Positions 25,741-35,481 of a stretch of DNA of 64,000 nt are shown in pieces. Location of the stretch: positions 1,550,001 through 1,614,000 of the forward strand of contig NC_010161.1 of NCBI RefSeq assembly GCF_000196435.1, given 5' to 3'. The notes beneath the pieces were generated by a model. It saw only the letters and a program-made list of their open reading frames with translations, had not been told where the DNA came from and did no database searches. Both the position numbers and the translations under genes were made by a program. How positions within the stretch are numbered: the first letter of the stretch is position 1; the number at the start of each line of letters is the position of its first letter. This DNA comes from Bartonella tribocorum CIP 105476 (GTDB lineage Bacteria > Pseudomonadota > Alphaproteobacteria > Rhizobiales > Rhizobiaceae).

Positions 25741-27223
25741 TTGTTTGATCTGTAAGCAATCGGTAGTTTATATGCCCAATCAAAAATTTATTTTTGTGGT
25801 CTTATATTGTCTCAAATGTTTTTTGTTATACATCAATATGAGCTATGCAATAACAAATCAAAATAGAACTTACCTATGAATTTAAACAAAACTTTAGAAT
25901 AGACCATATATGCTATTAATGCATTGTTAAATGCAAAAGCAGTCACAACACTAGACAATAAAAGAGTCATTATAAATGTTAATATCGCTACGGCATTTAT
26001 TTTTCTGCTTTATATACTTTTTCAAAAAATTTGGTAGGAAGATATGAATTATAGGCAAAAAAAATTTCAATCTCTATATCACAAATCATATTTTTATCAC
26101 TGTTAATCAAAAACATATGATCGTTATCAGTTTATTTTACAACATCAAATGAACGCATTATTTTTGTCTATTGAAAAAGAAGCTGTCTGAATTTATTTTT
26201 CTCTTTATTTCTTTAGCCAAAATTAAAAACATAGTTTTATTAATAACATGTCTCATAAGCTCTATAGAAAGGCCGTTAAATAAAATTATAAATAATAATT
26301 CTATAACAGATAATATCCACATAAATATAAAATATAATTTTACGAATGATAGTAACTTTTTATTAGTTTATATTTTACTGAAACATTTAGATTCATAGTA
26401 CAATATAAATGGATGTATGATAGTAATAAAAATAATTATTGAGTGTAATGCTTTTATAATAAATTTAACAAAATCCATCCACATCAATAATATCCACCAT
26501 AACAATTAGAAACTAAAATTCTCAAATAATATCAATAAATAAAATTTATTTTTAACGCATAAATTTATCATTTTAATTATTTTAAAGTTAATACTATAAT
26601 AAAATATATTTATATATAATAATTTAACAAATAAAAAAGATAAAAATATAATATAAAGTAAATAATAATTATAATTTATACTAATTTTATAGACTACTAT
26701 AAAGTAGTAAATTTTAATTTATATAAATATATAATCAACAGCACAAAAATATTTGTTGCAAACAATGCATTTTAAACAAAAAAATGATATCATCCATAAT
26801 AAATTCTATTTAAAAAATAAAAATGCATTGCTCATTATAAATAATATATACTACAGAAACATAAAAGTATTATTTTTATATAAAAATTAACAAAATAAAA
26901 TAATAAAAAAATACTATAAAAAATGAAATAAAGGTTATTGATGATTTTTTATAATATTATTTTTACTATGCGATTTAGATTCATAATATAATTTAAATAA
27001 AGATATAAATATAAGCAGCTCACCTATCGATACAAGTAAATAATTAATAATATTAATATTATTTAAAATATCCATAACACTTAAAATTTCTTAGTTAAAA
27101 TATAGAGAATTATAAATAACATATCATTGAAAATCATCCTAGAAATATTTGTAGACATTTTTTTTATTAACATATCTACAAAATTATTATGATTACAGAG
27201 ATATATTTCAGATATTCTATAAA
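25741..27223. other. extremely AT-rich gene desert
   Basis: About 1.5 kb with no supportable gene. 26400-27200 is composed almost only of A and T, with stops in every frame. Short frames such as 26171-26398 are composition artefacts. Nothing recognisable as an insertion sequence or attachment site was found. Confidence 0.6.
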
Positions 27224-27535
27224 TTATCGTACACAATTATAAAGATGAGGCACAGCTCCAAAAGCTCCCCCCATCACAGCGCCATTTACTGTACCACCCA
27301 ATGTACCTAGTGCCATACCCGCTTCAGCAGCCTTCAAGATTGTCGGTGCAGCTGCCCCCCCCTGTTGCAACTGTCGCGCAGCCACTCCTGCCAACCTTCC
27401 AAGTATAGCGCCTCCAACCGCCCCAACAGGCGCCATTATCGCTGCTCCTGTTTGTCCTGCCGTTTTCATTGCATCCCAATAACCCGCAGAACGACATGAA
27501 TTACCTGAATCAGGTGATGAGCTTGAACACCCCAT
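27224..27535 (-). CDS. small glycine/alanine-rich protein with Met-Gly-Cys-Ser start
   Basis: The 103-residue protein starts MGCSSSSPDSGNSC. It then has two hydrophobic glycine-zipper-like segments (GAAIMAPVGAVGGAILGRLAG and, near the end, AGMALGTLGGTVNGAVMGG), each able to span or insert into a membrane. There is no bacterial signal peptide. The N-terminus fits the eukaryotic N-myristoylation pattern (Gly2, Ser6) with an adjacent cysteine that could be palmitoylated. The gene is much less AT-rich than the kilobases around it, with a run of eight Gs (27355-27362 on the other strand as Cs). A purine-rich AGAAGAAG lies before the ATG. Alternatives are a bacteriocin-like or phage-derived membrane peptide. 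Function unknown. Confidence 0.6.
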   Translation of the reverse strand: MGCSSSSPDSGNSCRSAGYWDAMKTAGQTGAAIMAPVGAVGGAILGRLAGVAARQLQQGGAAAPTILKAAEAGMALGTLGGTVNGAVMGGAFGAVPHLYNCVR

Positions 27536-28410
27536 TTTACTTCTTCTCTTATTAAAAATGACATATCATATTGATACAATTAAAGCAGGTATAACGTGTT
27601 TATAGCAATATCAAATATAATTTTAAATTAAAATAAAAACACCATATAAACAACAAATACATTATGTTTGTATTATATTTATACAAAATGTATATTTTAA
27701 TTGAATAATAATACTATTAAAATATAGCACATTAATCTCTCTTTATCTTAAACAAAATCATAAAATCAAATGAGCCATGCGTACGAAAAATTAGGACTTC
27801 TCTCTTGATTTACAAAAAACACTAGAAACATATTTATGATGATATTGAACTCAAGCTAGTTACTATTGTTTTGTGCTTTCTAGCTTAGTAAGCTCTGTTA
27901 TTTTTCAGGCGATTATCGACCGCATCTTGTCCTTTCTATCGGGCGGCTTAGAAACTTTACTCAGTCAATTTTCTTATTATTTAAGAAAAAAATCACCAAC
28001 ATAACAATATATTGCACGAATAAAATCCACACGAATAACCACATTCTGCCCATGTAAAAATCACCCGTCTTTGACAATTTTTTAGTAACATAACCGCAAC
28101 AAGAACAAATCCAGCCGTATTATGAAGTAATCTTGACACTACCTTATCATTGGTTTTTGTCATCAAGCTGCCATCTAAACTCAAACCAAAATTGATCTAA
28201 AAGCAAGCAATTCAACTCTCTGATTTCTTTTATAAATTCTTTGCTCGCAGCTATGGAAACACAGCCGATCTCACGCGTCAATATATCTAACAAAAAGCCT
28301 CATGTGCAAATTTCATATGCCTTATATCGCCGGCATAAATAACGATAATTTATGGCACAATAGAATTATTCACTCAATTTTTTATTTTTATAATCAGGTT
28401 AACGTTCATC
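27536..28410. other. gap with degenerate coding traces
   Basis: No intact gene is recognised. On the minus strand, a 50-codon readable stretch (from GFLLDILTREIGCVS to WQLDDKNQ, about 28300-28150), a second one (KTNDKVVSRLLHNTAGF, about 28160-28050) and a third in another frame (MGRMWLFVWILFVQYIV, about 28050-27960) look like pieces of one or more broken genes, the last two with membrane character. The family is not recognised. Confidence 0.35.
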
Positions 28411-29181
28411 TCATCCCCCTAATCCATTAAATTGACGAATTGTTTTCTTATAACTTATAAAAGTCATAGCAATGGAAAGAAAAGCGCTCAACAGAAGATA
28501 TTCAATATTCCATTCGCCTTTACCAAGCAACAGGGACACAGGCAAAGAAGCAGAAAAAGCCATGGGAAGCATAAACAAAAGCCATTTTACAAAATTTAAA
28601 GGATAAATTCCTATTGGGACAAATGAAAGCTCGTAAATCATTTCATGAAAATATTCGACTGGCATCTTACGACTGGTAACAAATGTTACAAAATTAAACA
28701 TCATGAAAAAACAAATATTGACGATAAAAACACAAAATATTGCAACAATAAAAGAGATCCATCTATGCTTAAGATCAGACATATCCGGTAATGATACGAA
28801 TAAATAGGCACTCACATAAAGAACAAATAGCTTGATCAGATTAAGTGGTTTACACCAACCAAACAACATCAACAACCAGATTGAAACAGGCTTTATCAAG
28901 TATGGCTCAATTTTACCATCCGCTACTTTTTCAAAAAACGTTTCAATAGAATGAGTAAAAATATTCAAAAATATCCCAAGTAAAACAAACACCACAAAGA
29001 TAAGATGAATCTCATCTCTGCTATAGTTACCAATTCTTCCTGAAAAAGAAGATATTCTATCAATAAATATGAATTGAATAAAATAATAGCACAAAGAAAG
29101 AATAAACTCCCCAGTCAAATTCTTACCATAAACAATTTGTCGGCGGATATTCAGGCTGATAAAATGAAGAATTATTTTCAT
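28411..29181 (-). CDS. ABC-2 type exporter permease (second subunit)
   Basis: The 256-residue protein has about six hydrophobic segments and resembles the ABC2_membrane_6 type permeases (for example FFEKVADGKIEPYLIKPVSIWLLMLFGW). The ATG at 29181 lies one base after the stop of the upstream permease, with AGGTGG just before it; a start at 29199 would overlap that gene. It should pair with the permease at 29183 and the ATPase at 29982 as an exporter. Substrate unknown. Confidence 0.8.
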   Translation of the reverse strand: MKIILHFISLNIRRQIVYGKNLTGEFILSLCYYFIQFIFIDRISSFSGRIGNYSRDEIHLIFVVFVLLGIFLNIFTHSIETFFEKVADGKIEPYLIKPVSIWLLMLFGWCKPLNLIKLFVLYVSAYLFVSLPDMSDLKHRWISFIVAIFCVFIVNICFFMMFNFVTFVTSRKMPVEYFHEMIYELSFVPIGIYPLNFVKWLLFMLPMAFSASLPVSLLLGKGEWNIEYLLLSAFLSIAMTFISYKKTIRQFNGLGG

Positions 29182-29182
29182 C

Positions 29183-29968
29183 TCAGCCACCTGCTCCATT
29201 ATAGGCTTTCATTCCTTTATTCCAAGCAATATGAATTAAGAATAAAAGACACAAAATATAAGCAAAACTTCCGAAAATAAACTGCTGAAACAACGCTAAA
29301 TTTTGTGTCGAGAAAAATTCGGCAGGCGCTGATATCATAAAACGATAAGGATTAAATTGCATAAGCGGAATAAGCCACACCGGCCAAAAAGATGGTGGTA
29401 AAAGAACACCCCCAAGAAGCGCCGAACTGACAATACTCAATGAAAGTAATATATTGTACTCAATCACCCAAAAACTTAATAAGGCAATTCCAAAAGAAAG
29501 TAAAAAACAAAGCAATTGTGATAGAATAACAACCAGAAAAAAGAACAGAAAAGCGATAAACAATCCAAAAATATTTTCATAGGATAAAACAAGCTTTACA
29601 ACAAAAAGAGCCAATAACGGGATGCTATATAATACACTCTCACCCAAAAAGGTAAAAAGCATTTGTGTCATATATTGGAATGGCTTTGTGAGATAGACTT
29701 CTAATTGACCTTCTTTAACGTGATGAGAAAAAAACTTAATCACATTATAACCGTTATTTAAGCGTCCTAAGACTAAAGCAAATGCGTAATAATACATCAT
29801 ATCATAAAAGCTAAAGCCATTTATGGTGTTGACCGTATCAGAAAAAAGTGCATTCCATAATAGAAGTTGAATAATAAATGGCGAAAGTGTCCCAATAACA
29901 ATATCCGTAAAAAACATGGCTCTATCACTTAGAACAGTGAGTAATCCATTCCTTGCATAGAAAAACAT
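29183..29968 (-). CDS. ABC-2 type exporter permease (first subunit)
   Basis: The protein of about 261 residues has six hydrophobic segments and the same FFSHHVKEGQLEVYLTKPF element as its partner, so the two permeases are ancient paralogues. The start is uncertain: ATG at 29968 (MFFYARNGLL) leaves a 13-base gap after the ATPase gene but has no good ribosome binding site; a TTG at 30022 would overlap the ATPase by 41 bases. Middle gene of a three-gene exporter operon. Confidence 0.8.
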   Translation of the reverse strand: MFFYARNGLLTVLSDRAMFFTDIVIGTLSPFIIQLLLWNALFSDTVNTINGFSFYDMMYYYAFALVLGRLNNGYNVIKFFSHHVKEGQLEVYLTKPFQYMTQMLFTFLGESVLYSIPLLALFVVKLVLSYENIFGLFIAFLFFFLVVILSQLLCFLLSFGIALLSFWVIEYNILLSLSIVSSALLGGVLLPPSFWPVWLIPLMQFNPYRFMISAPAEFFSTQNLALFQQFIFGSFAYILCLLFLIHIAWNKGMKAYNGAGG

Positions 29969-29981
29969 GCCAGAGCAATGA

Positions 29982-31001
29982 TTAAGTAAATTCTTTAAAT
30001 TTAACACGAAGCATCTCTTCAAGTGAGGGAGTAGACACAGAGAATGTACCGTTGAATTGAGTTGTCATTTCCCGTATGAAATATGAATAATCTCCACGGG
30101 ACAACGAAATCTCCAGTGAGCATTCTTCATTGTTCAGTTTTTTATCTTTTAAAGGCGCAGACAATTTTAACGAAAGTTCATCCATTCTCTTTACAGCAGC
30201 AGAAAGCGCTTGCAAATGTTCACAAAAAAATGTCACGCGCACCAAAGAAGGAAGCATATTTTTAAAGGTATTAAGATCACCGTAAAATTGTTTTTTTCCT
30301 TTATGCAATAGAAGAATATCATCAACGTAGCCATCAATATCCCCCATATCATGACTTGTGATGATGTATCCCATACCTCGCTCTTTTTTGAGTTTTGTAA
30401 GCAGTTCCCTGATTTCGTGCTTAGAAGTAATATCAAGACCAATACTTGGCTCATCTAAGAACAACAATTTAGGTCTAAACGATAAATTAAAAGCCAATTC
30501 ACTTTTGACTCTCTCACCCAAACTCAGCATCCGCACTGGCTTATCCATGATAGGCTCAAGTCCTAACAATTCTGTAATTTCTTTAAGATCACGGACAAAA
30601 GAAGTTCGTTCAAGACCATATAATGGTTGAATCATATCCAAACTGTAACGTAGTGGTAAATCCCACCATAAACAACTCTTATGACCAAAGACCACACCCA
30701 ACTGCTTAAACAGATCTTTCTTAGTTTTATAGGGATTAGATCCTAGGACTTTAACACTCCCCTTATCAACGGCTTGTATACCAGAAAGTATTTTAATCAG
30801 TGTCGATTTACCTGCCCCATTCGCTCCAAGGATAGCAAGAGATTGTCCTGAAAACAGAGTAAAACTGATATCTTTCAGCACGTGATAATTTGTATATACT
30901 GGCTTAAAGAGAGAAAGAATTTTGTTTGTAACACCAGTTCCTCTGTCTATGCTGCGGTATATTTTTGAGACGTTATTAACATCAATCAATAATGATCCCA
31001 T
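29982..31001 (-). CDS. ABC exporter ATP-binding protein
   Basis: The 339-residue ATPase has Walker A GANGAGKST (residues 59-67), signature LSLGE (159-163, in place of the common LSGGQ), Walker B LLFLDEP (179-185) and the switch histidine in ITSHDMGDID. A C-terminal extension of about 100 residues follows. A strong GGAGGA site precedes the ATG. LSLGE-type ATPases with two ABC2_membrane_6 permeases form a recognised exporter group of unsettled substrate; drug, lipid or polysaccharide export are all possible. It is the first gene of its operon and has DNA without genes upstream. Confidence 0.88.
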   Translation of the reverse strand: MGSLLIDVNNVSKIYRSIDRGTGVTNKILSLFKPVYTNYHVLKDISFTLFSGQSLAILGANGAGKSTLIKILSGIQAVDKGSVKVLGSNPYKTKKDLFKQLGVVFGHKSCLWWDLPLRYSLDMIQPLYGLERTSFVRDLKEITELLGLEPIMDKPVRMLSLGERVKSELAFNLSFRPKLLFLDEPSIGLDITSKHEIRELLTKLKKERGMGYIITSHDMGDIDGYVDDILLLHKGKKQFYGDLNTFKNMLPSLVRVTFFCEHLQALSAAVKRMDELSLKLSAPLKDKKLNNEECSLEISLSRGDYSYFIREMTTQFNGTFSVSTPSLEEMLRVKFKEFT

Positions 31002-31768
31002 CAGTCCTCCTCATTTCAACTTAGCCCCTCTTGGAACATTCCCATAATCTCTGAATATCTAGTTTTGTTCACTGTTAAAATCCCCCACGCCTTAGAGCAA
31101 TAAAAAGCAGCTGACACTTTAATCGCCAATTTTTAGTATGGCATCTTCAATGTGATAAATCTTCAATGAAGCATTAAGCTACTAAAAACTTGTTTCTTCT
31201 CTTGTGAAAGATAATCTTTCGAATAAATTCAGATAAATGAAGTAAACAGAAAAATATTGTAATTGAAAGAAGCACTTTGCTCATAAATTCTCATTGTGTA
31301 GACAAAGATATAAACCATAAATCTATAATAAGTATTCACACCACACAGATAACAGAACAAACCTGCTTGAAAACAAGATTTTTTTTGAGATGCTGCTCCC
31401 TTAAGAATTCCTGTAAAAGGATTCAATTATTCTCTATAAAAAGATTAAAAATCGCCTTTACACATTTCAATAAATGTCTTCAGATTTTATCTCATTCATC
31501 TTCCTCAACATACACCTCTCCCCAATATACAACCCCTCTGCAGATAATTCAAAGGAATACCTTCATAAGCTTAGATTATTAAAAATACACCCTATCTAGA
31601 AATAACAATACAATCAATATGGATAAAGAACTGTAGAAAGAAAATTCATCATGCAAAACACCATTTTCTCTTAGCGATTACTAAAGCTCTCTTCTAATGA
31701 TGCTCTATCCATCTCATCAAATTTACAGACAAAATTTTTATCAATCAAAAAAACACAAATGAAGTTTT
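31002..31768. other. gap between the exporter operon and the pseudouridine synthase
   Basis: About 770 AT-rich bases. No gene, strong hairpin or repeat is convincing. The promoter of the exporter operon should lie at its left end. Confidence 0.5.
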
Positions 31769-32752
31769 TTATTCTGTTTCAGCATCATGCTCATTAAAAG
31801 ACAAAAGATTAAAACTTTGGACCATATGGGGTGGTAAAGGTGCAATAATATCCAATATACCACCTGAAGGATGAGGAATACGAATACGACGTGCATGAAG
31901 GTGAAGGCGGTTTTGAATTCCTCCTGGTAATGTCCAATTACTATCAGAAAAAAAATACTTTGAATCGCCAATGATAGGATGATCCATATAGGCAGCATGC
32001 ACACGAAGCTGATGTGTTCTCCCCGTATAAGGTTCCATTTCAAGCCACGAAAGAGTCCGCCCTCGCGTATCTAAAACGCGATAGTAGGAAACCGCATGAT
32101 GGGAATCTGGCTCACCATGGTCACAAACACGCATTTTGTCACCTTGTGCAGTCATCTCCTTAACCATCCACGTTGAGATTTTGTCCTGCTTTTTTTTAGG
32201 AACCCCTCGAACCAACGCCCAATAAGTCTTTTTTGTTTCTCGCTCTCTAAAAGCAGCTGTTAAGGCCTGAGCAGCTCCCCTTGAGCGCGCAACAATAAGC
32301 ACACCTGATGTTTCACGATCAAGACGATGAACCAAACGCGGCTTTTCACCTTTTTTATTGCGCCATACCTCAAGCATACTGTCTATATGACGTGTTAAAC
32401 CAGAGCCACCTTGTACAGCGAGACCTGCTGGTTTGTTAAAAACAAAGACCTTTGGATCTTCATAGAGCAGCATTTTTTTCAAAATGGTCCCATCATCCTG
32501 CCCACGAAGTGTTTTATCCGTTATTGGAAGACTTATCATATTATCAAGAGGGAGAGGTGGAACACGAACAGACTGCCCCATACAAAGACGCGTATCGGCT
32601 TTAACACGTCCACCATCAACCCGTATCTGACCAGAACGCAACAATTTTTGCAAAGCTCCAAACCCAAGTCCTGGATAATGCACTTTAAACCAACGGTCTA
32701 AGCGCATTCCATTTTCGTCTGTCTCAACCTTTTTTATTTCTACGCCTGCCAT
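31769..32752 (-). CDS. RluA-family 23S rRNA pseudouridine synthase (RluC-like)
   Basis: The 327-residue protein has an N-terminal S4 RNA-binding domain (RLDRWFKVHYPG, LLRSGQIRVDG) and the RluA catalytic domain with HRLDRETSG, in which Asp145 is the expected catalytic aspartate, followed by GRTHQLRVHAAYMDHPIIGD. It converts specific uridines of rRNA to pseudouridine. The S4 domain fits RluC or RluD; RluC is a guess on the FGALQKLLRSGQIRVDG form. The ATG at 32752 with GGGAGC before it is preferred to one twelve codons upstream. Confidence 0.88.
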   Translation of the reverse strand: MAGVEIKKVETDENGMRLDRWFKVHYPGLGFGALQKLLRSGQIRVDGGRVKADTRLCMGQSVRVPPLPLDNMISLPITDKTLRGQDDGTILKKMLLYEDPKVFVFNKPAGLAVQGGSGLTRHIDSMLEVWRNKKGEKPRLVHRLDRETSGVLIVARSRGAAQALTAAFRERETKKTYWALVRGVPKKKQDKISTWMVKEMTAQGDKMRVCDHGEPDSHHAVSYYRVLDTRGRTLSWLEMEPYTGRTHQLRVHAAYMDHPIIGDSKYFFSDSNWTLPGGIQNRLHLHARRIRIPHPSGGILDIIAPLPPHMVQSFNLLSFNEHDAETE

Positions 32753-32986
32753 GAAAGCTCCCTTACCTGATAATTTTTCCCTGCCCAATATTTTTTGCCT
32801 GATAATTTTATTGATCTATTTTTTCACCCTTATGAACACAAAAATTCATATTTTCGTTAGCTTTATCACACCATATTACAATAAGTATCCAAAATTGCCT
32901 TTTCTTAATGTTCAAATTTTATTAGCTAGAAATTCAAGTATTATAAAACAGCCTTTACGCTTAACAGCGAATGGAGGTCATTAACA

Positions 32987-34774
32987 GTGTCCTTATTCAA
33001 AACCTATACACGTGTTCTCAGTTACCTAAACAGAGAAAAAAATGCATCCCTTTTAATCTGTACCGCTAATGTTATGTTGGCTATTATCGCCATTGCAGAA
33101 CCTATTTTATTTGGACACGTTATTGACTCCATTGCAGAAAAATCAGGAATCATCCCTACCCTCGCCATTTGGGTTTGTTTCGGTCTTTCCCATATTATCG
33201 CTTATGTCCTTGTAGCTCGTGGTGCAGACCGCTTAGCCCATAGACGCCGTTTAACGGTTTTAACAGAATCTTTTGAACGCATCATTGCCATGCCTTTAAT
33301 TTGGCATCAACAACGCGGAACGTCTAACGCTCTCCACACACTTTTGCGTGCAATAGACTCCATGTCAACCATATGGCTTGATTTTATGCGCCAACATCTC
33401 TCAACGCTTGTCGCCTTATTGGTTCTCATCCCCACAGCCTTTCACATGAATTGGCGTCTTTCAATAGTCTTGGTTGTACTTGCCGTCATCTATGTCTTAA
33501 TTGCACGTTTAGTGATGCGAAAAACAAAAGAAGGACAAGCCGCTGTAGAATGCTATCATCATAACCTTTTTAACCATGTCAGTGATTCAATCTCTAATGT
33601 TTCTATTGTACAAAGTTATAGCCGAATAAAAGAAGAAACATCCATACTGCATCAACATACAAATGCTCTACTTAAAGCACAAAATCCTGTTCTCAATTGG
33701 TGGGCACTCGCCAGTGGCTTAAATCGAATGGCTTCAACAGTTTCAATCGTTTGTGTTCTTCTTCTTGGAGCTTTTTTTGTTGCAAAAGATCAATTAAGAG
33801 TAGGTGAAGTCGTTGCTTTTGTTGGATTTGCACAACTTATGATTAGCCGTCTCGATCAAATGAGCAATTTTATTCATTGTGCAATATCCTCACAAGCAAA
33901 ATTGCAAGAATTTTTTGAAATGGAAAACTCAACCTTCCCTATCAACGAACCACAAAATCTCCCTTCCCTCCAAAATGTTAAGGGAGCCATACAATTTCAT
34001 CACGTTACTTATAAATTCCCAAATTCTTCTCAAGGTGTTTTTGACATTTCCTTTGAAGTGAAAGCAGGACAAACGATTGCGATTGTAGGACCAACAGGGG
34101 CTGGAAAGACAACATTAATCAATCTGTTGCAGCGCGTATACGACCCTACTTTGGGGCATATCTCCATTGATGGAATAAACATAAGCTCGATCAATCGCGA
34201 ATCTTTACGCCACTCTCTAGCAACAGTTTTTCAAGATGCGGGTCTTTTCAACCGTAGTATTCGTGATAATATCTCAATAGGAAAAGAAAATGCAACAAAC
34301 GAAGAACTTTGTGAAGCAGCAAAAATAGCAGAAGCGCACGATTTTATTCTAAAAAAAGCTGATTGTTATAACACAATGGTGGGCGAACGAGGATCTCAAC
34401 TATCAGGCGGAGAAAAACAACGCTTAGCAATTGCACGCGCTGTTTTAAAAAATGCCCCTATTCTTATTTTAGATGAAGCAACAAGTGCTCTTGATGTTGA
34501 AACAGAAGCACGTGTCAAAGAGGCTCTTGATTGCATAAGCCATAACCGCACCACTTTCATTATAGCACATCGCCTCTCAACAGTACGCAATGCTGATATG
34601 ATACTCTTTCTGGAAAATGGTTCCTTAATTGAAAAAGGACACTTTCAAGAATTGATCGATAAAGGAGGCCGTTTTTCTGAATTTTTAAAAGCAAGCGGTT
34701 TAGCAATCACACCACCAGAAAGAGAAGGAGAAAATGAAAACATCATCCCCTTACATGAAGCCATAGCATCATAA
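32987..34774 (+). CDS. ndvA: cyclic beta-1,2-glucan exporter NdvA/ChvA
   Basis: The 595-residue half-transporter has an N-terminal six-helix ABC exporter domain (residues about 15-300) and a C-terminal ATPase with Walker A GPTGAGKTT (near residue 368), LSGGEKQR (near 471) and Walker B ILILDEATSALD. It resembles NdvA along its length, for example DSMSTIWLDFMRQHLSTLVAL. In Rhizobium, Agrobacterium and Brucella the homologue moves cyclic glucans into the periplasm and matters for host infection. The start is GTG at 32987 behind a perfect GGAGG. The glucan synthase gene is not in the window. Confidence 0.9.
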   Translation: MSLFKTYTRVLSYLNREKNASLLICTANVMLAIIAIAEPILFGHVIDSIAEKSGIIPTLAIWVCFGLSHIIAYVLVARGADRLAHRRRLTVLTESFERIIAMPLIWHQQRGTSNALHTLLRAIDSMSTIWLDFMRQHLSTLVALLVLIPTAFHMNWRLSIVLVVLAVIYVLIARLVMRKTKEGQAAVECYHHNLFNHVSDSISNVSIVQSYSRIKEETSILHQHTNALLKAQNPVLNWWALASGLNRMASTVSIVCVLLLGAFFVAKDQLRVGEVVAFVGFAQLMISRLDQMSNFIHCAISSQAKLQEFFEMENSTFPINEPQNLPSLQNVKGAIQFHHVTYKFPNSSQGVFDISFEVKAGQTIAIVGPTGAGKTTLINLLQRVYDPTLGHISIDGINISSINRESLRHSLATVFQDAGLFNRSIRDNISIGKENATNEELCEAAKIAEAHDFILKKADCYNTMVGERGSQLSGGEKQRLAIARAVLKNAPILILDEATSALDVETEARVKEALDCISHNRTTFIIAHRLSTVRNADMILFLENGSLIEKGHFQELIDKGGRFSEFLKASGLAITPPEREGENENIIPLHEAIAS

Positions 34775-35481
34775 AAATCACACTCTTCACAAACCTCATG
34801 CAAAAAAATATCTCAATGCAAGACATTGCAAAAATGCTTTTTTCGTTTAAATGAAAAAAATTCTAAGAATGCCATAATCTATTTTTAATGCGGCAATAAA
34901 TAGCACATAGAAAAACCTAAATTAATATAAATATTTAGTTTTATGCAGTATTTAATTGATTTATATCATTAATATACGTTTTGTAATTTGCAATAAAAAA
35001 CTTTTCTCTTACACACAATCCACAAAGGGAACCAATAAAACGACTCTAAAAAAATGGACTTCTTATGAAGAGCGAGCAATAATTTAAGCAATCTGAAAGC
35101 GAGAAAACGATAACCTATAACTTCATAAGCTAAAAAAAACTGTTATGCAATAAATTTTGCGTTATCCTCTTCACAATTCCTCTTTTGAAAAAGGAGAGAG
35201 AGATTTCTTTTAAAACCAATATAATAGATACTATTCTTCATAAAAGGTATGATCTATCTATCTCACAAAAAAGCATGAAGATAAACAAAAGCAATGAAGC
35301 ATCGCATAATCATCTCGCTAACGAACACTGTTTCTTTATCTTTACATCCTTACGATTTTATCTCTCTCTCAATGAGACGGTATCGGCATTTCAGCCAATA
35401 CACCAGACAGATATTCGTAATTCTTAAACGCTCTTCCAACATAAAAATGTAAAAAACACTTATGAGAAAGGTTTTTATTTT
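34775..35481. other. gap between ndvA and alaS
   Basis: About 700 AT-rich bases lie between the convergent ndvA and alaS genes. A weak CAATG/CATTG inverted repeat near 34815-34830 follows ndvA. An 80-codon frame at 35185-35427 has a GGAG-like element inside it rather than before it and no recognisable family; I do not call it a gene. Confidence 0.5.

Noticed and set aside
26171-26398. 75-codon frame in the AT-rich desert
   Set aside because: TTG start, amino acid composition dictated by AT content (I, N, K, L), no ribosome binding site.
27960-28055. CydX-like small membrane protein (MWLFVWIL start)
   Set aside because: No cydAB genes nearby and the frame joins other broken pieces, so it reads as part of a pseudogene.
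35185-35427. 80-codon frame between ndvA and alaS
   Set aside because: No family, no ribosome binding site, AT-rich gap.
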